Part shown: positions 1 to 7,784 of the stretch, in pieces | Numbering within the stretch: position 1 is the first letter of the stretch | Layout of the letters: each line of letters begins with the position of its first letter | Source: Bradyrhizobium sp. ISRA430 | Lineage (GTDB): Bacteria > Pseudomonadota > Alphaproteobacteria > Rhizobiales > Xanthobacteraceae | Direction of reading: 5' to 3' | Assembly: GCF_029909975.1 (NCBI RefSeq) | Contig: NZ_CP094516.1 | Span: 1,488,001 to 1,552,000 of the forward strand | Length of the DNA: 64,000 nucleotides | Made by a program: the position numbers and the translations under genes | Notes under the pieces: model-generated | Told to the model about the DNA's origin: nothing | Databases searched by the model: none | Seen by the model: only the letters and a program-made list of their open reading frames with translations

Positions 1-43
1 AATCTCATTGAATAGCTGAAGTGTTTTCAATTCAGGCCCTGCC

Positions 44-1165
44 ATGATGGCAATTTCGCCTGCGCAAATTCTTGCTGAATTGGAAGAGGCGGTCGCGACC
101 TGCCCGCCCGAGCGATGTGCGCGTATCGTTTCCGGCATTGTTCACCTGCTCTCTGCCTCCGGCGACCGCCCGCACGAGCTGCTTGTCAACGTCGTCGATG
201 GCATTCTCCTTCGTCTGACCGAACGGGTCACTCCAAAAACGCTGCTCCAGCTCAGCATAGCTATTTCCGAGCTGACAGTGGCGCCGAAGGAGACGTTGCA
301 ACGGCTGGCACGGCATGAGGATCCCGCCATTGCGAGCCCGGTACTGCTCAGATCGCAGGCACTCGCCCCGACTGATCTTGAAATGGTCGCGACGTCCGGT
401 GGCGACCTTCACCTTCTCGCGATCTCGGCTCGAGAAAAAATCGAACCCGCCGTAACCGAGATGGTGGTGAAGCGCGGCAGCAGCACGGTCTGTCTTGCGG
501 TCATCAAGAACCCGGGAGCCAGGTTTTCCGATGCGGCCTACGCGATACTGATTGATCGGGGCGAGCAGGACGGCGAGATTACGAAGGCGCTGGCACTCAG
601 GCCGGGCACGCCCGACGTGATCGTGCGCAAGCTGCTCACTCCCTCATCGCGGCAGACACCGGCCGCGAAGCCGAATGACTCCTACGCGCCGCCGGGTACC
701 GCATCGGGTCCCAAGCCCGCTCCGATCAGCTTGAAGCGCCCCTGCGCCGCCGATTACGAACGTGCAAGGCCCGAGATCGTCGCACTGAGTCGCGTCGGCA
801 AGCTGAGCGACTCGACGGTCAACCGTTTCGCCATACGCGGCGAGATCGCCAACCTTCACATAGCGCTGTCGGTGCTCGCGGGAGTTCCGATCGAGCTCAT
901 CGAGCACGTCATGACCGCCCCCGATTGCGAAGGGCTGGTCATGGCCTGCCGAGCCTCACGACTGAACTGGCAGACGACGCTTGCCATCCTCAGCAACCGG
1001 GGCGGCATGCGGCTCTCCTTTGCAGAACGGGAGCGAGCGCAGCAGATCTTCGAAACACTTCTTTTGTCGACCAGCCAATGGACGGTTCGTTGGGGCGAAA
1101 TGACGGCAAACGCCAACATCAGCGATCCGGGTCATCGTGACGCAAAAACGGGGGTGAGCCGATGA
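44..1165 (+). CDS. DUF2336 domain-containing protein
   Basis: Protein of 373 residues that matches the alphaproteobacterial DUF2336 family: an all-helical N-terminal half rich in Leu, Ala and Arg (about residues 5-200), a proline-rich linker near 200-225, and a helical C-terminal part. There is no signal peptide or membrane segment, so it should be cytoplasmic. The family has no proven biochemical role but is often found beside cyclic-di-GMP and motility genes. The stop codon overlaps the ATG of the following PilZ gene (ATGA), which implies translational coupling. Two adjacent ATG codons (44 and 47) could start it and neither has a strong ribosome binding site. Confidence 0.8.
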   Translation: MMAISPAQILAELEEAVATCPPERCARIVSGIVHLLSASGDRPHELLVNVVDGILLRLTERVTPKTLLQLSIAISELTVAPKETLQRLARHEDPAIASPVLLRSQALAPTDLEMVATSGGDLHLLAISAREKIEPAVTEMVVKRGSSTVCLAVIKNPGARFSDAAYAILIDRGEQDGEITKALALRPGTPDVIVRKLLTPSSRQTPAAKPNDSYAPPGTASGPKPAPISLKRPCAADYERARPEIVALSRVGKLSDSTVNRFAIRGEIANLHIALSVLAGVPIELIEHVMTAPDCEGLVMACRASRLNWQTTLAILSNRGGMRLSFAERERAQQIFETLLLSTSQWTVRWGEMTANANISDPGHRDAKTGVSR

Positions 1166-1494
1166 AATTCGACAGTCGCAAGGCGCTTCGCGTGCGGATG
1201 GATCACAGGCAGTCCGTCAACCTGATGGGCTCGGACGGCACATGGCGACGAAGCTGCGTCCTGCTCGACGTGTCGCAAACGGGCGCCAAGATCGAGGTGG
1301 AGGGAACGCTCGATGTCCTGCAAGCCAAGGAATTCTTCATGCTGCTGTCGTCCACGGGACTGGCGTACCGGCGGTGCGAGTTGGTCTGGATCGACGGAAC
1401 CATGGCCGGTGTTCATTTTGTCACCGCTGAGAGCAGGAAGAAGACAACGAAGGGACAAAAGGCGGCCGCGCTGAGGCCGGGTGAAGCCAAGTAG
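1162..1494 (+). CDS. PilZ domain protein
   Basis: Small single-domain protein (110 residues) with the two PilZ signature elements: an N-terminal RxxxR (R6-KAL-R10) and DVSQTG near residue 38, which together bind cyclic di-GMP in this family. The C-terminal tail is Lys/Ala rich. It starts inside the stop codon of the DUF2336 gene and lies 47 bases upstream of an HD-GYP gene, so a second-messenger sensor, a helical partner and a probable phosphodiesterase form one unit. Its target is not evident from the sequence. Confidence 0.85.
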   Translation: MKFDSRKALRVRMDHRQSVNLMGSDGTWRRSCVLLDVSQTGAKIEVEGTLDVLQAKEFFMLLSSTGLAYRRCELVWIDGTMAGVHFVTAESRKKTTKGQKAAALRPGEAK

Positions 1495-1541
1495 GCCCTG
1501 AAGCATCGCCCAGAGCATCAAAACATAAGGGTCATTCAGCG

Positions 1542-2663
1542 GTGCAGAACGCGCGAACCATACCCAGCTCCGACGAATTCGCCGGAAGTCCCCGCGAGGC
1601 CCACGCGGCTCCCAGATTCGTGCATGTGCTGGCCGATTCCTCCGAGAAACTCGTAGGCGTTTGCTCGATCCTCGAAAAGCAATTCACCGTCGCGGGTGAA
1701 CGACTCGACGCCGAAGCCAGGCTCCCGCAAGTGCCTTTCGCCGTGGTCATCCGCGCGGACCTGCGTGCTCTCGAAAACATCGCAGCGATCAAGAAGCGGG
1801 CAGCCAAGCTGGCAAAGGCCAAGAAGCGCATCTTTTTGGTCGAGGACACGTCCCACATCTGCATCTCGCAGGCTTACGCCCTCGGGGCGACGCTCGTCCT
1901 TCCCGGAACGACCAACAAAGCAAAACTGCTGACGGTACTGGCTGATCGCGCCGAACCAGCGGCCGCGGCGTCAGGCGATGCGTCGCAACCGGACAATGCC
2001 GTCGAAAGTGCGGCGACCACCATCGCCTCGATGTTCACCGCCGTGACACTCGGCCAGCCGATCGACATGGATGGAGCGAAAGAAGCCGGCGGAAAGATCG
2101 CCAATCGCATTGCCGAACACGGGCTATCCGAATGGCTTACCACGGTGCGGCGTCATCACGAGGGCACCTACCAGCACTGTCTGCTCGTAACCGGCGTAGC
2201 AATCGACTTCGGATTGAGCCTCGGCGTCAGGCGGAGCGATCTCGAGCGGCTCTATTCGGCCGCCATGTTCCACGACATCGGCAAGGCCCGGATTCCGCTG
2301 ACGATCCTGGACAAGCCCGGGCGTCTGGATGCCGAGGAAAGGTCCCTGATCGAGACTCATCCGGCTGCGGGCTATGATTTCCTGAAGGACCACAAGGATA
2401 TTTCGCCCGAGATCCTCGATGCCGTGCGGCATCATCACGAATACCTCGACGGCAGCGGCTATCCCGATGCGCTCTGCGGCGAGAGCATCAGCGACGTCGT
2501 TCGCATCCTCACGATTTCGGACATCTTCGCAGCGCTGATCGAACATCGGCACTACAAGCCGACGATGCCGCGCGAAGAGGCTTACAACATTCTGTGCGGA
2601 ATGAGGGGAAAGCTGGAAAAGGCGCTCCTCACCTCGTTCAAGAACGTCGCGCTCACAAGGTGA
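1542..2663 (+). CDS. HD-GYP domain protein, probable cyclic-di-GMP phosphodiesterase
   Basis: Protein of 373 residues. Residues 25-135 resemble a degenerate receiver fold, ending in a VLPGTT-K segment. Residues 200-365 form an HD-GYP domain with HD at 244-245 (FHDIGKARIP), HHE at 298-300 and the diagnostic GSGYP at 304-308. Known HD-GYP proteins linearise cyclic di-GMP with a bi- or trinuclear metal centre. Translation starts at GTG, 11 bases after an AAGG. It is the third gene of the DUF2336-PilZ unit. The N-terminal domain lacks an obvious phospho-acceptor cluster, so control may not be by phosphorylation. Confidence 0.88.
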   Translation: MQNARTIPSSDEFAGSPREAHAAPRFVHVLADSSEKLVGVCSILEKQFTVAGERLDAEARLPQVPFAVVIRADLRALENIAAIKKRAAKLAKAKKRIFLVEDTSHICISQAYALGATLVLPGTTNKAKLLTVLADRAEPAAAASGDASQPDNAVESAATTIASMFTAVTLGQPIDMDGAKEAGGKIANRIAEHGLSEWLTTVRRHHEGTYQHCLLVTGVAIDFGLSLGVRRSDLERLYSAAMFHDIGKARIPLTILDKPGRLDAEERSLIETHPAAGYDFLKDHKDISPEILDAVRHHHEYLDGSGYPDALCGESISDVVRILTISDIFAALIEHRHYKPTMPREEAYNILCGMRGKLEKALLTSFKNVALTR

Positions 2664-2713
2664 GCGTGTGCACTCGATCAGCCTGCTAAGGGCACGAGCG
2701 TTGCGAGACGGGC

Positions 2714-2917
2714 CTAGTGTGTGGCCCGGTATCTGGCGCGGCGCGGAATCGACCGGCACGCCAATCCTTCCGCGAGCCGCTTCATATCCTGGCGTTTGCC
2801 GCTGCGGATCAGCCGGCCGAACTCTTCGGGTGTAAAAGGAAGACTTGGATCATCATCAACGGGGGGCCGCACTCGCGGACCAAAGAACCGTCGAACCAGG
2901 CTAGCCAGCCGCCGCAT
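2714..2917 (-). CDS. Hypothetical small basic protein
   Basis: A 67-residue reading frame with an Arg-rich start (RRLASLVRRFFGPR), an acidic-proline middle and a basic tail. A GAGGG lies 7 bases before the ATG, which supports translation. It sits between the converging HD-GYP and nitroreductase genes, 143 bases downstream of the nitroreductase on the same strand. I do not recognise the family and no signal peptide or membrane segment is visible. Confidence 0.45.
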   Translation of the reverse strand: MRRLASLVRRFFGPRVRPPVDDDPSLPFTPEEFGRLIRSGKRQDMKRLAEGLACRSIPRRARYRATH

Positions 2918-3060
2918 ATCAATTCCCTCGCGCCAGCAACAAACCTTTCACGTCCGATATTGTTCCTCCCGCGCAATCGAGATTGCAAGAGCCGACAAGT
3001 TGTCCGCATCAAAAATTTCCTGCGGAGAATAATCTCCTCCGCCGCGGGCGGCGCACTCTC

Positions 3061-3774
3061 TCAGTCGGCGAAGCCGACGAACCGCACGAACTCGCCATTG
3101 CGCTCGCGATCCGAGCGCACTGCGTTCGCAGCAAATGTGTCATCCGGATATCCCATTGCGACACAGGTCATGATGACTTCATCATGCGGAATCCTGGCGA
3201 CCTCGCGCACGATGTCGGAGCGCATGATACCCTGCCCGTTGATCACGGAGCCGATGCCGCGATCCCAGGCCGCGAGCACGATGCCGTAGCAGAGCGCGCC
3301 GAGATCGAAATGGCAGACGGCGCCGGGGTCGAGCACGCGGTCATAGGTCAGCACCAGCGAGACCGGCGCGTCGAATTGGCGAAAGCCACGTAACACCCAG
3401 TCCTGTCGCATCGGTTTGTCGTCGCGCGCGATCCCCATCGCGCCGAACAGTTTCTTTGCGATGTCGACCTGCCGCGTGCGATGAACGCCCTGATACTCGC
3501 CATGGCTGACGATGTCGCGGTTGACCTTGGCGCCGGCCATCATCTCTTCCATGTTGCGGCGGCGCACCTGTTCCAGCGGCGCGCCGGTGAGCACGTGGAT
3601 ATGCCAAGGCTGGGTGTTCATCGATGACGGCGCGCGCTTGGCCGTTTCGATGATCGCCTCGATCACGGCGCGCGGCACCGGCTCATTTTTGAAGCCACGC
3701 ACGCTGCGGCGCGACTGGACCAGCGTTTCAAATTCCACCTGACGAAACCTCCCCTGCCCGTTCTTTTGCGGCAT
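3061..3774 (-). CDS. Nitroreductase family FMN oxidoreductase
   Basis: Protein of 237 residues with the N-terminal nitroreductase signature (SRRSVRGF, then AKRAPSSMNTQPWH), which in the family contributes FMN phosphate binding. A Gly-rich C-terminal segment (AWDRGIGSVINGQGI) and YPD near the end match members such as nitrobenzoate reductases. It should reduce nitroaromatic or quinone-like substrates with NAD(P)H in the cytoplasm. The frame is open further upstream, but homology and a GGAG site favour the ATG at 3774. It is divergent from the esterase gene at 3860. Confidence 0.85.
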   Translation of the reverse strand: MPQKNGQGRFRQVEFETLVQSRRSVRGFKNEPVPRAVIEAIIETAKRAPSSMNTQPWHIHVLTGAPLEQVRRRNMEEMMAGAKVNRDIVSHGEYQGVHRTRQVDIAKKLFGAMGIARDDKPMRQDWVLRGFRQFDAPVSLVLTYDRVLDPGAVCHFDLGALCYGIVLAAWDRGIGSVINGQGIMRSDIVREVARIPHDEVIMTCVAMGYPDDTFAANAVRSDRERNGEFVRFVGFAD

Positions 3775-3859
3775 CGCAACGGAGCTCCGGTTGCCGATGC
3801 GGCGCGCAAAATCTATGCTACCCGACAAGCAAGACCAAGAACCCCTGTGAGGACCCGCC

Positions 3860-4831
3860 ATGGCAGCGCCGCTCGATCCCGTCATCGCCCAGATCATTCC
3901 GATGCTGCCGCTGCGCGATCCCGCAACGATGACGCCACAAAGCGCCCGCGATTCCTTGCGCGCATTGGCTGCTGCACGCGCCGCGGTGCCCCCGCCACCG
4001 GTCGATACCGTGCAGGATATCAAGGTTAAGGGCGGCGCCGGTCAGCTCGATGCGCGCGTTTATCGGATCGGCTCGGGCCCCACGCCGACCGTGGTCTTCT
4101 TTCACGGCGGCGGATGGGTCGCGGGCGATCTGGAAACCCACGACAGGCAGGCGCGATGGCTGGCGATCGAGACCGGCGCGGTCGTGGTGTCCGTGGACTA
4201 TCGGCGGCCGCCCGAGACGCGCTTTCCCGGCGCGTTCGAGGACGCCTTTGCCGCGGCGCGCGACGTATTCGACCGCGTCACGGAATTTGGCGGAGATCCG
4301 AAGCGGCTCGGCGTCGCCGGCGACAGCGCCGGCGGCAATCTCGCGGCGACGACTGCGATCGCCTGCCGCGATGCCGGCATCAAGCTCGCTGCACAGCTCT
4401 TGGTCTATCCCGTGACCGACGTCGTCGGTAGCTACGCCGATGCGCGGGAGAACACGCGATTTCCGTCGCGCGCAGAGAATGCGGAAGGCTATTTCCTGTC
4501 GCGCGCCGTGATGGAATGGTTTTGCGGCCACTATCTCGCCGATCCCGGCCACGCCGCGGACTGGCGGGTCTCGCCGCTGCGCGCGGCGTCTCTTGCCGGC
4601 GTCGCGCCCGCGATCGTGACGACAGCCTGGTTCGATCCGCTGCGCGACGAAGGGACGGCCTATGCACGGGCGCTGGAGGCGGCCGGCGTGCGGGTGAAGC
4701 ATCACGAAGGCGCCGGCCTGATCCACGGCTATTTCGGCCTTGGTGATGCGTCCGAGGTCGCCCGCACTGAGGCGCAGCGTGCACGCACCGACTTCAAGGC
4801 ACTGCTAGCCCGCGGCGTTCGAAGCGGCTAA
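3860..4831 (+). CDS. Alpha/beta hydrolase, hormone-sensitive-lipase (bacterial HSL) type esterase
   Basis: Protein of 323 residues. HGGGW near residue 81 forms the HSL oxyanion hole, GDSAGG near 155 carries the nucleophilic Ser, and FDPLRDEG plus HGYF near 255-295 supply the Asp and His of the triad. There is no signal peptide, so it is a cytoplasmic carboxylesterase acting on short acyl esters. GAGGA lies about 7 bases before the ATG. It is divergent from the nitroreductase and converges on the cupin gene with a 4-base overlap of the coding ends. Confidence 0.88.
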   Translation: MAAPLDPVIAQIIPMLPLRDPATMTPQSARDSLRALAAARAAVPPPPVDTVQDIKVKGGAGQLDARVYRIGSGPTPTVVFFHGGGWVAGDLETHDRQARWLAIETGAVVVSVDYRRPPETRFPGAFEDAFAAARDVFDRVTEFGGDPKRLGVAGDSAGGNLAATTAIACRDAGIKLAAQLLVYPVTDVVGSYADARENTRFPSRAENAEGYFLSRAVMEWFCGHYLADPGHAADWRVSPLRAASLAGVAPAIVTTAWFDPLRDEGTAYARALEAAGVRVKHHEGAGLIHGYFGLGDASEVARTEAQRARTDFKALLARGVRSG

Positions 4832-5286
4832 GCGCGAGGCGCCCGCTGCGGAGCCGTATGGCCCCAGGCCTCGTCCCAATCCTGGCCGGACGCATCGACC
4901 GCCCGACCATCGGCCTCGAAGAACTTGTTGGGCACCTGGAAGATCGCAAGGATCAGTGCGCCCTCCGGGCACCAGGCGGCATGACGGCTGCCCGCCTCGC
5001 GCCAGATGAATTCGCCGGCCTTGCAGGCGATGCCCTTGGCAGGTCCCTCCTTGTCGACGAGCGCGCCTTCGATCACATAGCTCTGCTCGATGCCGACATG
5101 CTCATGATCAGGCAGCACCGCCCCCGGCGCAAAGCGCATCAGGGCTGTCATCAAACCCGTGCTGCGATCGAACAGCAACGTCTTAGCCTCGCACCCCGGA
5201 AAGCGCGTTTGCTGCCAGTCCATGATTTGGGGCTGAACGAGATGGGAATGCTGGTCGGTGGTTTGCGGGCCTGTCACGGCATCCAT
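4828..5286 (-). CDS. Cupin domain protein, ChrR-like
   Basis: A 152-residue single cupin barrel. The first metal motif is visible as LPDHEHVGIEQSYVIEG and the second as AGEFIWREAGSRHAAWCPEG, giving the usual His/Glu ligand pattern. It resembles the cupin of ChrR-type anti-sigma factors but lacks their N-terminal zinc-binding domain, so it is probably a stand-alone metal-binding enzyme or sensor. An AGGGAG 8 bases before the ATG fixes the start, although the frame stays open upstream. Confidence 0.75.
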   Translation of the reverse strand: MDAVTGPQTTDQHSHLVQPQIMDWQQTRFPGCEAKTLLFDRSTGLMTALMRFAPGAVLPDHEHVGIEQSYVIEGALVDKEGPAKGIACKAGEFIWREAGSRHAAWCPEGALILAIFQVPNKFFEADGRAVDASGQDWDEAWGHTAPQRAPRA

Positions 5287-5502
5287 CGCAATGCTCCCTT
5301 CCTGCTGGAATGGGCTGAGGCTAACAGGTTTGTGGTGACCGGTCAGCGCGCAGTGCAGCACGTGCCCGGCGAGGCGATGGCAATCTCCGCACATCGGAAA
5401 AATTGAGGCGGATACCAAGAGCGAGCGCTGATCCTGCTTGATTGCGCCATGATTCCGAGTTCCAATTCGGACAGGCCATTTTGGTCTAGGGAGACACCCA
5501 TC

Positions 5503-5748
5503 ATGAAGCGGATTTTTCTGGCTGCCATCATCGCCACCTTCGCGGCCGGCTCGGCCTTCGCGGAGGACACCTGCGAGAGCAAGGCCGTGGGCAAGGACGG
5601 CAAGCCGCTCGCCGGCGCTGCCAAGACGTCGTTCCTGAAGAAGTGCAAGCAGGAGGTCTGCGCGCCCAAGGCCGTCGGCTCCGACGGCAAGCCGCTCGCC
5701 GGCGCGGCCAAGAACAGCTTCATGAAGAAGTGCGAGGTCAGCGCCTAA
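5503..5748 (+). CDS. PsiF repeat-containing exported protein
   Basis: An 81-residue secreted protein. Residues 1-20 are a signal peptide ending GSAFA, followed by two copies of the PsiF repeat (SKAVGKDGKPLAGAAKTSF and PKAVGSDGKPLAGAAKNSF), each followed by LKKC or MKKC, with four cysteines in all. E. coli PsiF is phosphate-starvation induced, but its function is unknown. GGGAG precedes the ATG. No Pho box was identified. Confidence 0.85.
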   Translation: MKRIFLAAIIATFAAGSAFAEDTCESKAVGKDGKPLAGAAKTSFLKKCKQEVCAPKAVGSDGKPLAGAAKNSFMKKCEVSA

Positions 5749-5768
5749 GGCGCGCCACGGCGACACTC

Positions 5769-5916
5769 TGCTCCCTCGCCCCGTACCTACGGGGAGAGGG
5801 TTGGGGTGAGGCGCTGCATCCACAATCACGGTGACAGTCGGACCAGCGGAAGGCCCCTCACCCGAATTCGATCTACGATCGAATTCGAGCTCTCCCCCGC
5901 AAGCGGGGCGAGGTAA
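5769..5916. repeat. Dispersed intergenic repeat, copy 1
   Basis: An intergenic element beginning CTCCCTCGCCCC and ending with CGCAAGCGGGGCGAGG. It contains a palindrome around an EcoRI-like GAATTC pair at about 5863-5889. The same block order recurs at 49009-49181 and, partly replaced, at 53747-53958. This pattern is typical of mobile non-coding palindromic repeats in Bradyrhizobium. It lies between convergent genes. Confidence 0.75.
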
Positions 5917-5951
5917 GGCGGCGGCATCGGTTCAAGCCCGTTCAACAGTCC

Positions 5952-6827
5952 CTACTCCCGCTTGAAGCGGTAGTCGAAAGCGCTCCCGAGCGGCTTGATC
6001 CACCCTGCCGTCGGCGCCGGAAAATGGATCGGCAGGATCAGCGTATCGGTATCGGCGACGGAGGCGAAGAACTTTCGCCGTGACACTGCCGACTGCCTGG
6101 GATCCCAATCCGGCTTCGCCGACCAGTCCGGCTCGCGGCACTGGATCTGGTGATGCATGAGGTCGCCGGCGACCACCGCGCGCTGCCCCTTCGAAAATAT
6201 GTTCACGCAGCAATGGCAGGGCGAATGCCCTGGCGTCGGCGTCAGTGTGACGGTGTCGTCGAGCGCGTAGTCGTCGTCGACCAGGAGCGCCTGCCCGGCC
6301 TCGACGATCGGCAGGCAGTTGTCGCGGAAGACGGTGCCGGGCGGATTGTTGCCCTTGGCGTGCTCCGCCTCCCAGGCGGCATACTCGCCTCTGTGGAAGA
6401 CATATTTCGCGTTGGGGAACGTCGGCACCCAGCGGCCGTCGCGCAGCATCGTGTTCCAGCCGGTGTGATCGATGTGGAGATGGGTACAGAAGACGTAGTC
6501 TATGTGCCCGAAGCTGATGCCGAGCGCAAACAACTCGTTGCGCCAGCGCTCCTTGCCGGGAAAGTCGAACGGCGGCGGATGACCCTTGTCCTCCCCGGTG
6601 CAGGTGTCGACCAAAATGGTGTAGCGCGGCGTGCGCACGACGAAGGTCTGGTAGGTGATGACCATCATGCCGCGCGAGGGGTCGAAGACTTCAGGCTCCA
6701 TCGTCGGCAGATGGCGCTCGAACACGCCTTCGTCATAGGCCGGGAAGAAATCCTGCGGTCGCCGCCATGGCCCTTCCCGCTCGATCACCGCATCGATGGT
6801 GATGTCGCCGATCCTGAGCTGGTTCAT
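5952..6827 (-). CDS. Metallo-beta-lactamase-fold hydrolase
   Basis: Protein of 291 residues with the zinc-binding HLHIDHTG motif near residue 116, further ligands in the PTPGHSPCH segment near 200, GDLMHH near 223, and a final His in LPIHFP. It belongs to the lactonase/AttM-like branch of the MBL superfamily, although the natural substrate cannot be read from sequence. There is no signal peptide. It is the last gene of a minus-strand run, starting 18 bases after the COG0523 GTPase stop, so it is probably co-transcribed with that gene and the amidohydrolase. Confidence 0.85.
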   Translation of the reverse strand: MNQLRIGDITIDAVIEREGPWRRPQDFFPAYDEGVFERHLPTMEPEVFDPSRGMMVITYQTFVVRTPRYTILVDTCTGEDKGHPPPFDFPGKERWRNELFALGISFGHIDYVFCTHLHIDHTGWNTMLRDGRWVPTFPNAKYVFHRGEYAAWEAEHAKGNNPPGTVFRDNCLPIVEAGQALLVDDDYALDDTVTLTPTPGHSPCHCCVNIFSKGQRAVVAGDLMHHQIQCREPDWSAKPDWDPRQSAVSRRKFFASVADTDTLILPIHFPAPTAGWIKPLGSAFDYRFKRE

Positions 6828-6845
6828 CGTCGCGTTGCTCCCGTC

Positions 6846-7781
6846 TCAAGCGGTGCCGGTCTCAATGCACCCTTCCATGATGCCGTCGATCTCATCGCGC
6901 GAGAGAACGCCGATCTCGGCAACGAAGACAATCCGCGTCCGCGGCATCCCCTCGGCCCTTGTCCCGCCCGCAGCCAGCGTCGCCCGCCCGCCGGCGAGTT
7001 GGAACACCATCAGCCGCCCGGGCTGCTCGACAGTCTCGAACAATCCCTTCGCCCGCGCGATTTTTGGCGCGAGCCGGCTGATCACGGCTTGCAACCGCCG
7101 TAGCGACACCGGCTTGTCCGACGACCAGCTCATGGACTCGAACCGCTCGGCGGCCGGCCGTCTCGGCCCCGGCTCGCGCGGCGCCGGCAGGCGATCGACG
7201 TCAGGCGGAAAGAGCAGCGCAGCGGGCACGTCGCCATTGACCGCATCGACCAGGACGGCTGCAGGGCGCATCGCACGGACGGCGTCACGAAACTGCGCAC
7301 AAGCAGTCGCATCGGCGAGGTCCACCTTGCTCAGCGCGATGATATCGGCGGCCCGTATCTGGGATCGCAGCAGCGCGTCGTCCAGCATGTCGACCGGCAT
7401 CGCCGCATCGACCACGCACAGCACGATTTCCAGCGGCGCTTCGCGAAAGATCACGGGGTCCATCAGGTTGCGCACGACGTCCGCCGGATCGGCGACGCCG
7501 CTGGTTTCGATCACGATGACGTCGGGCTTCGGATCACGCCGAAGCAGCGCGGCGAGCGTGCGCAACAAATCGCCTTCCAGCGTGCAGCAGATGCAGCCGT
7601 TGCTGAGGCTCACGACGCCATCGGCAGCGCCCGTGATCAGCTCGGCATCGATATTGATCGCGCCGAAATCGTTGACCACGGCTGCGATCCGCCGCCCTTC
7701 GGCGTGCGCCAGGAGATGGTTCACGACCGTGGTCTTGCCCGCCCCGAGGAAGCCAGCCACGAGCAGAACCGGGACGGACAC
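6846..7781 (-). CDS. CobW/COG0523 family G3E GTPase
   Basis: Protein of 311 residues. Walker A is GFLGAGKTT at 10-18, the metal-binding CxCC is in NGCICCTL near 62-68, Walker B is in VIVIETSG near 90-97, and the base-recognition motif is SKVD rather than NKxD near 150. The C-terminal CobW_C domain follows. COG0523 proteins use GTP to deliver metals to client enzymes, and CxCC binds Zn or Co. No His-rich tail is present. It starts 3 bases after the stop of the amidohydrolase and is followed by an MBL hydrolase, both metal-dependent folds. Confidence 0.87.
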   Translation of the reverse strand: MSVPVLLVAGFLGAGKTTVVNHLLAHAEGRRIAAVVNDFGAINIDAELITGAADGVVSLSNGCICCTLEGDLLRTLAALLRRDPKPDVIVIETSGVADPADVVRNLMDPVIFREAPLEIVLCVVDAAMPVDMLDDALLRSQIRAADIIALSKVDLADATACAQFRDAVRAMRPAAVLVDAVNGDVPAALLFPPDVDRLPAPREPGPRRPAAERFESMSWSSDKPVSLRRLQAVISRLAPKIARAKGLFETVEQPGRLMVFQLAGGRATLAAGGTRAEGMPRTRIVFVAEIGVLSRDEIDGIMEGCIETGTA

Positions 7782-7784
7782 ACC

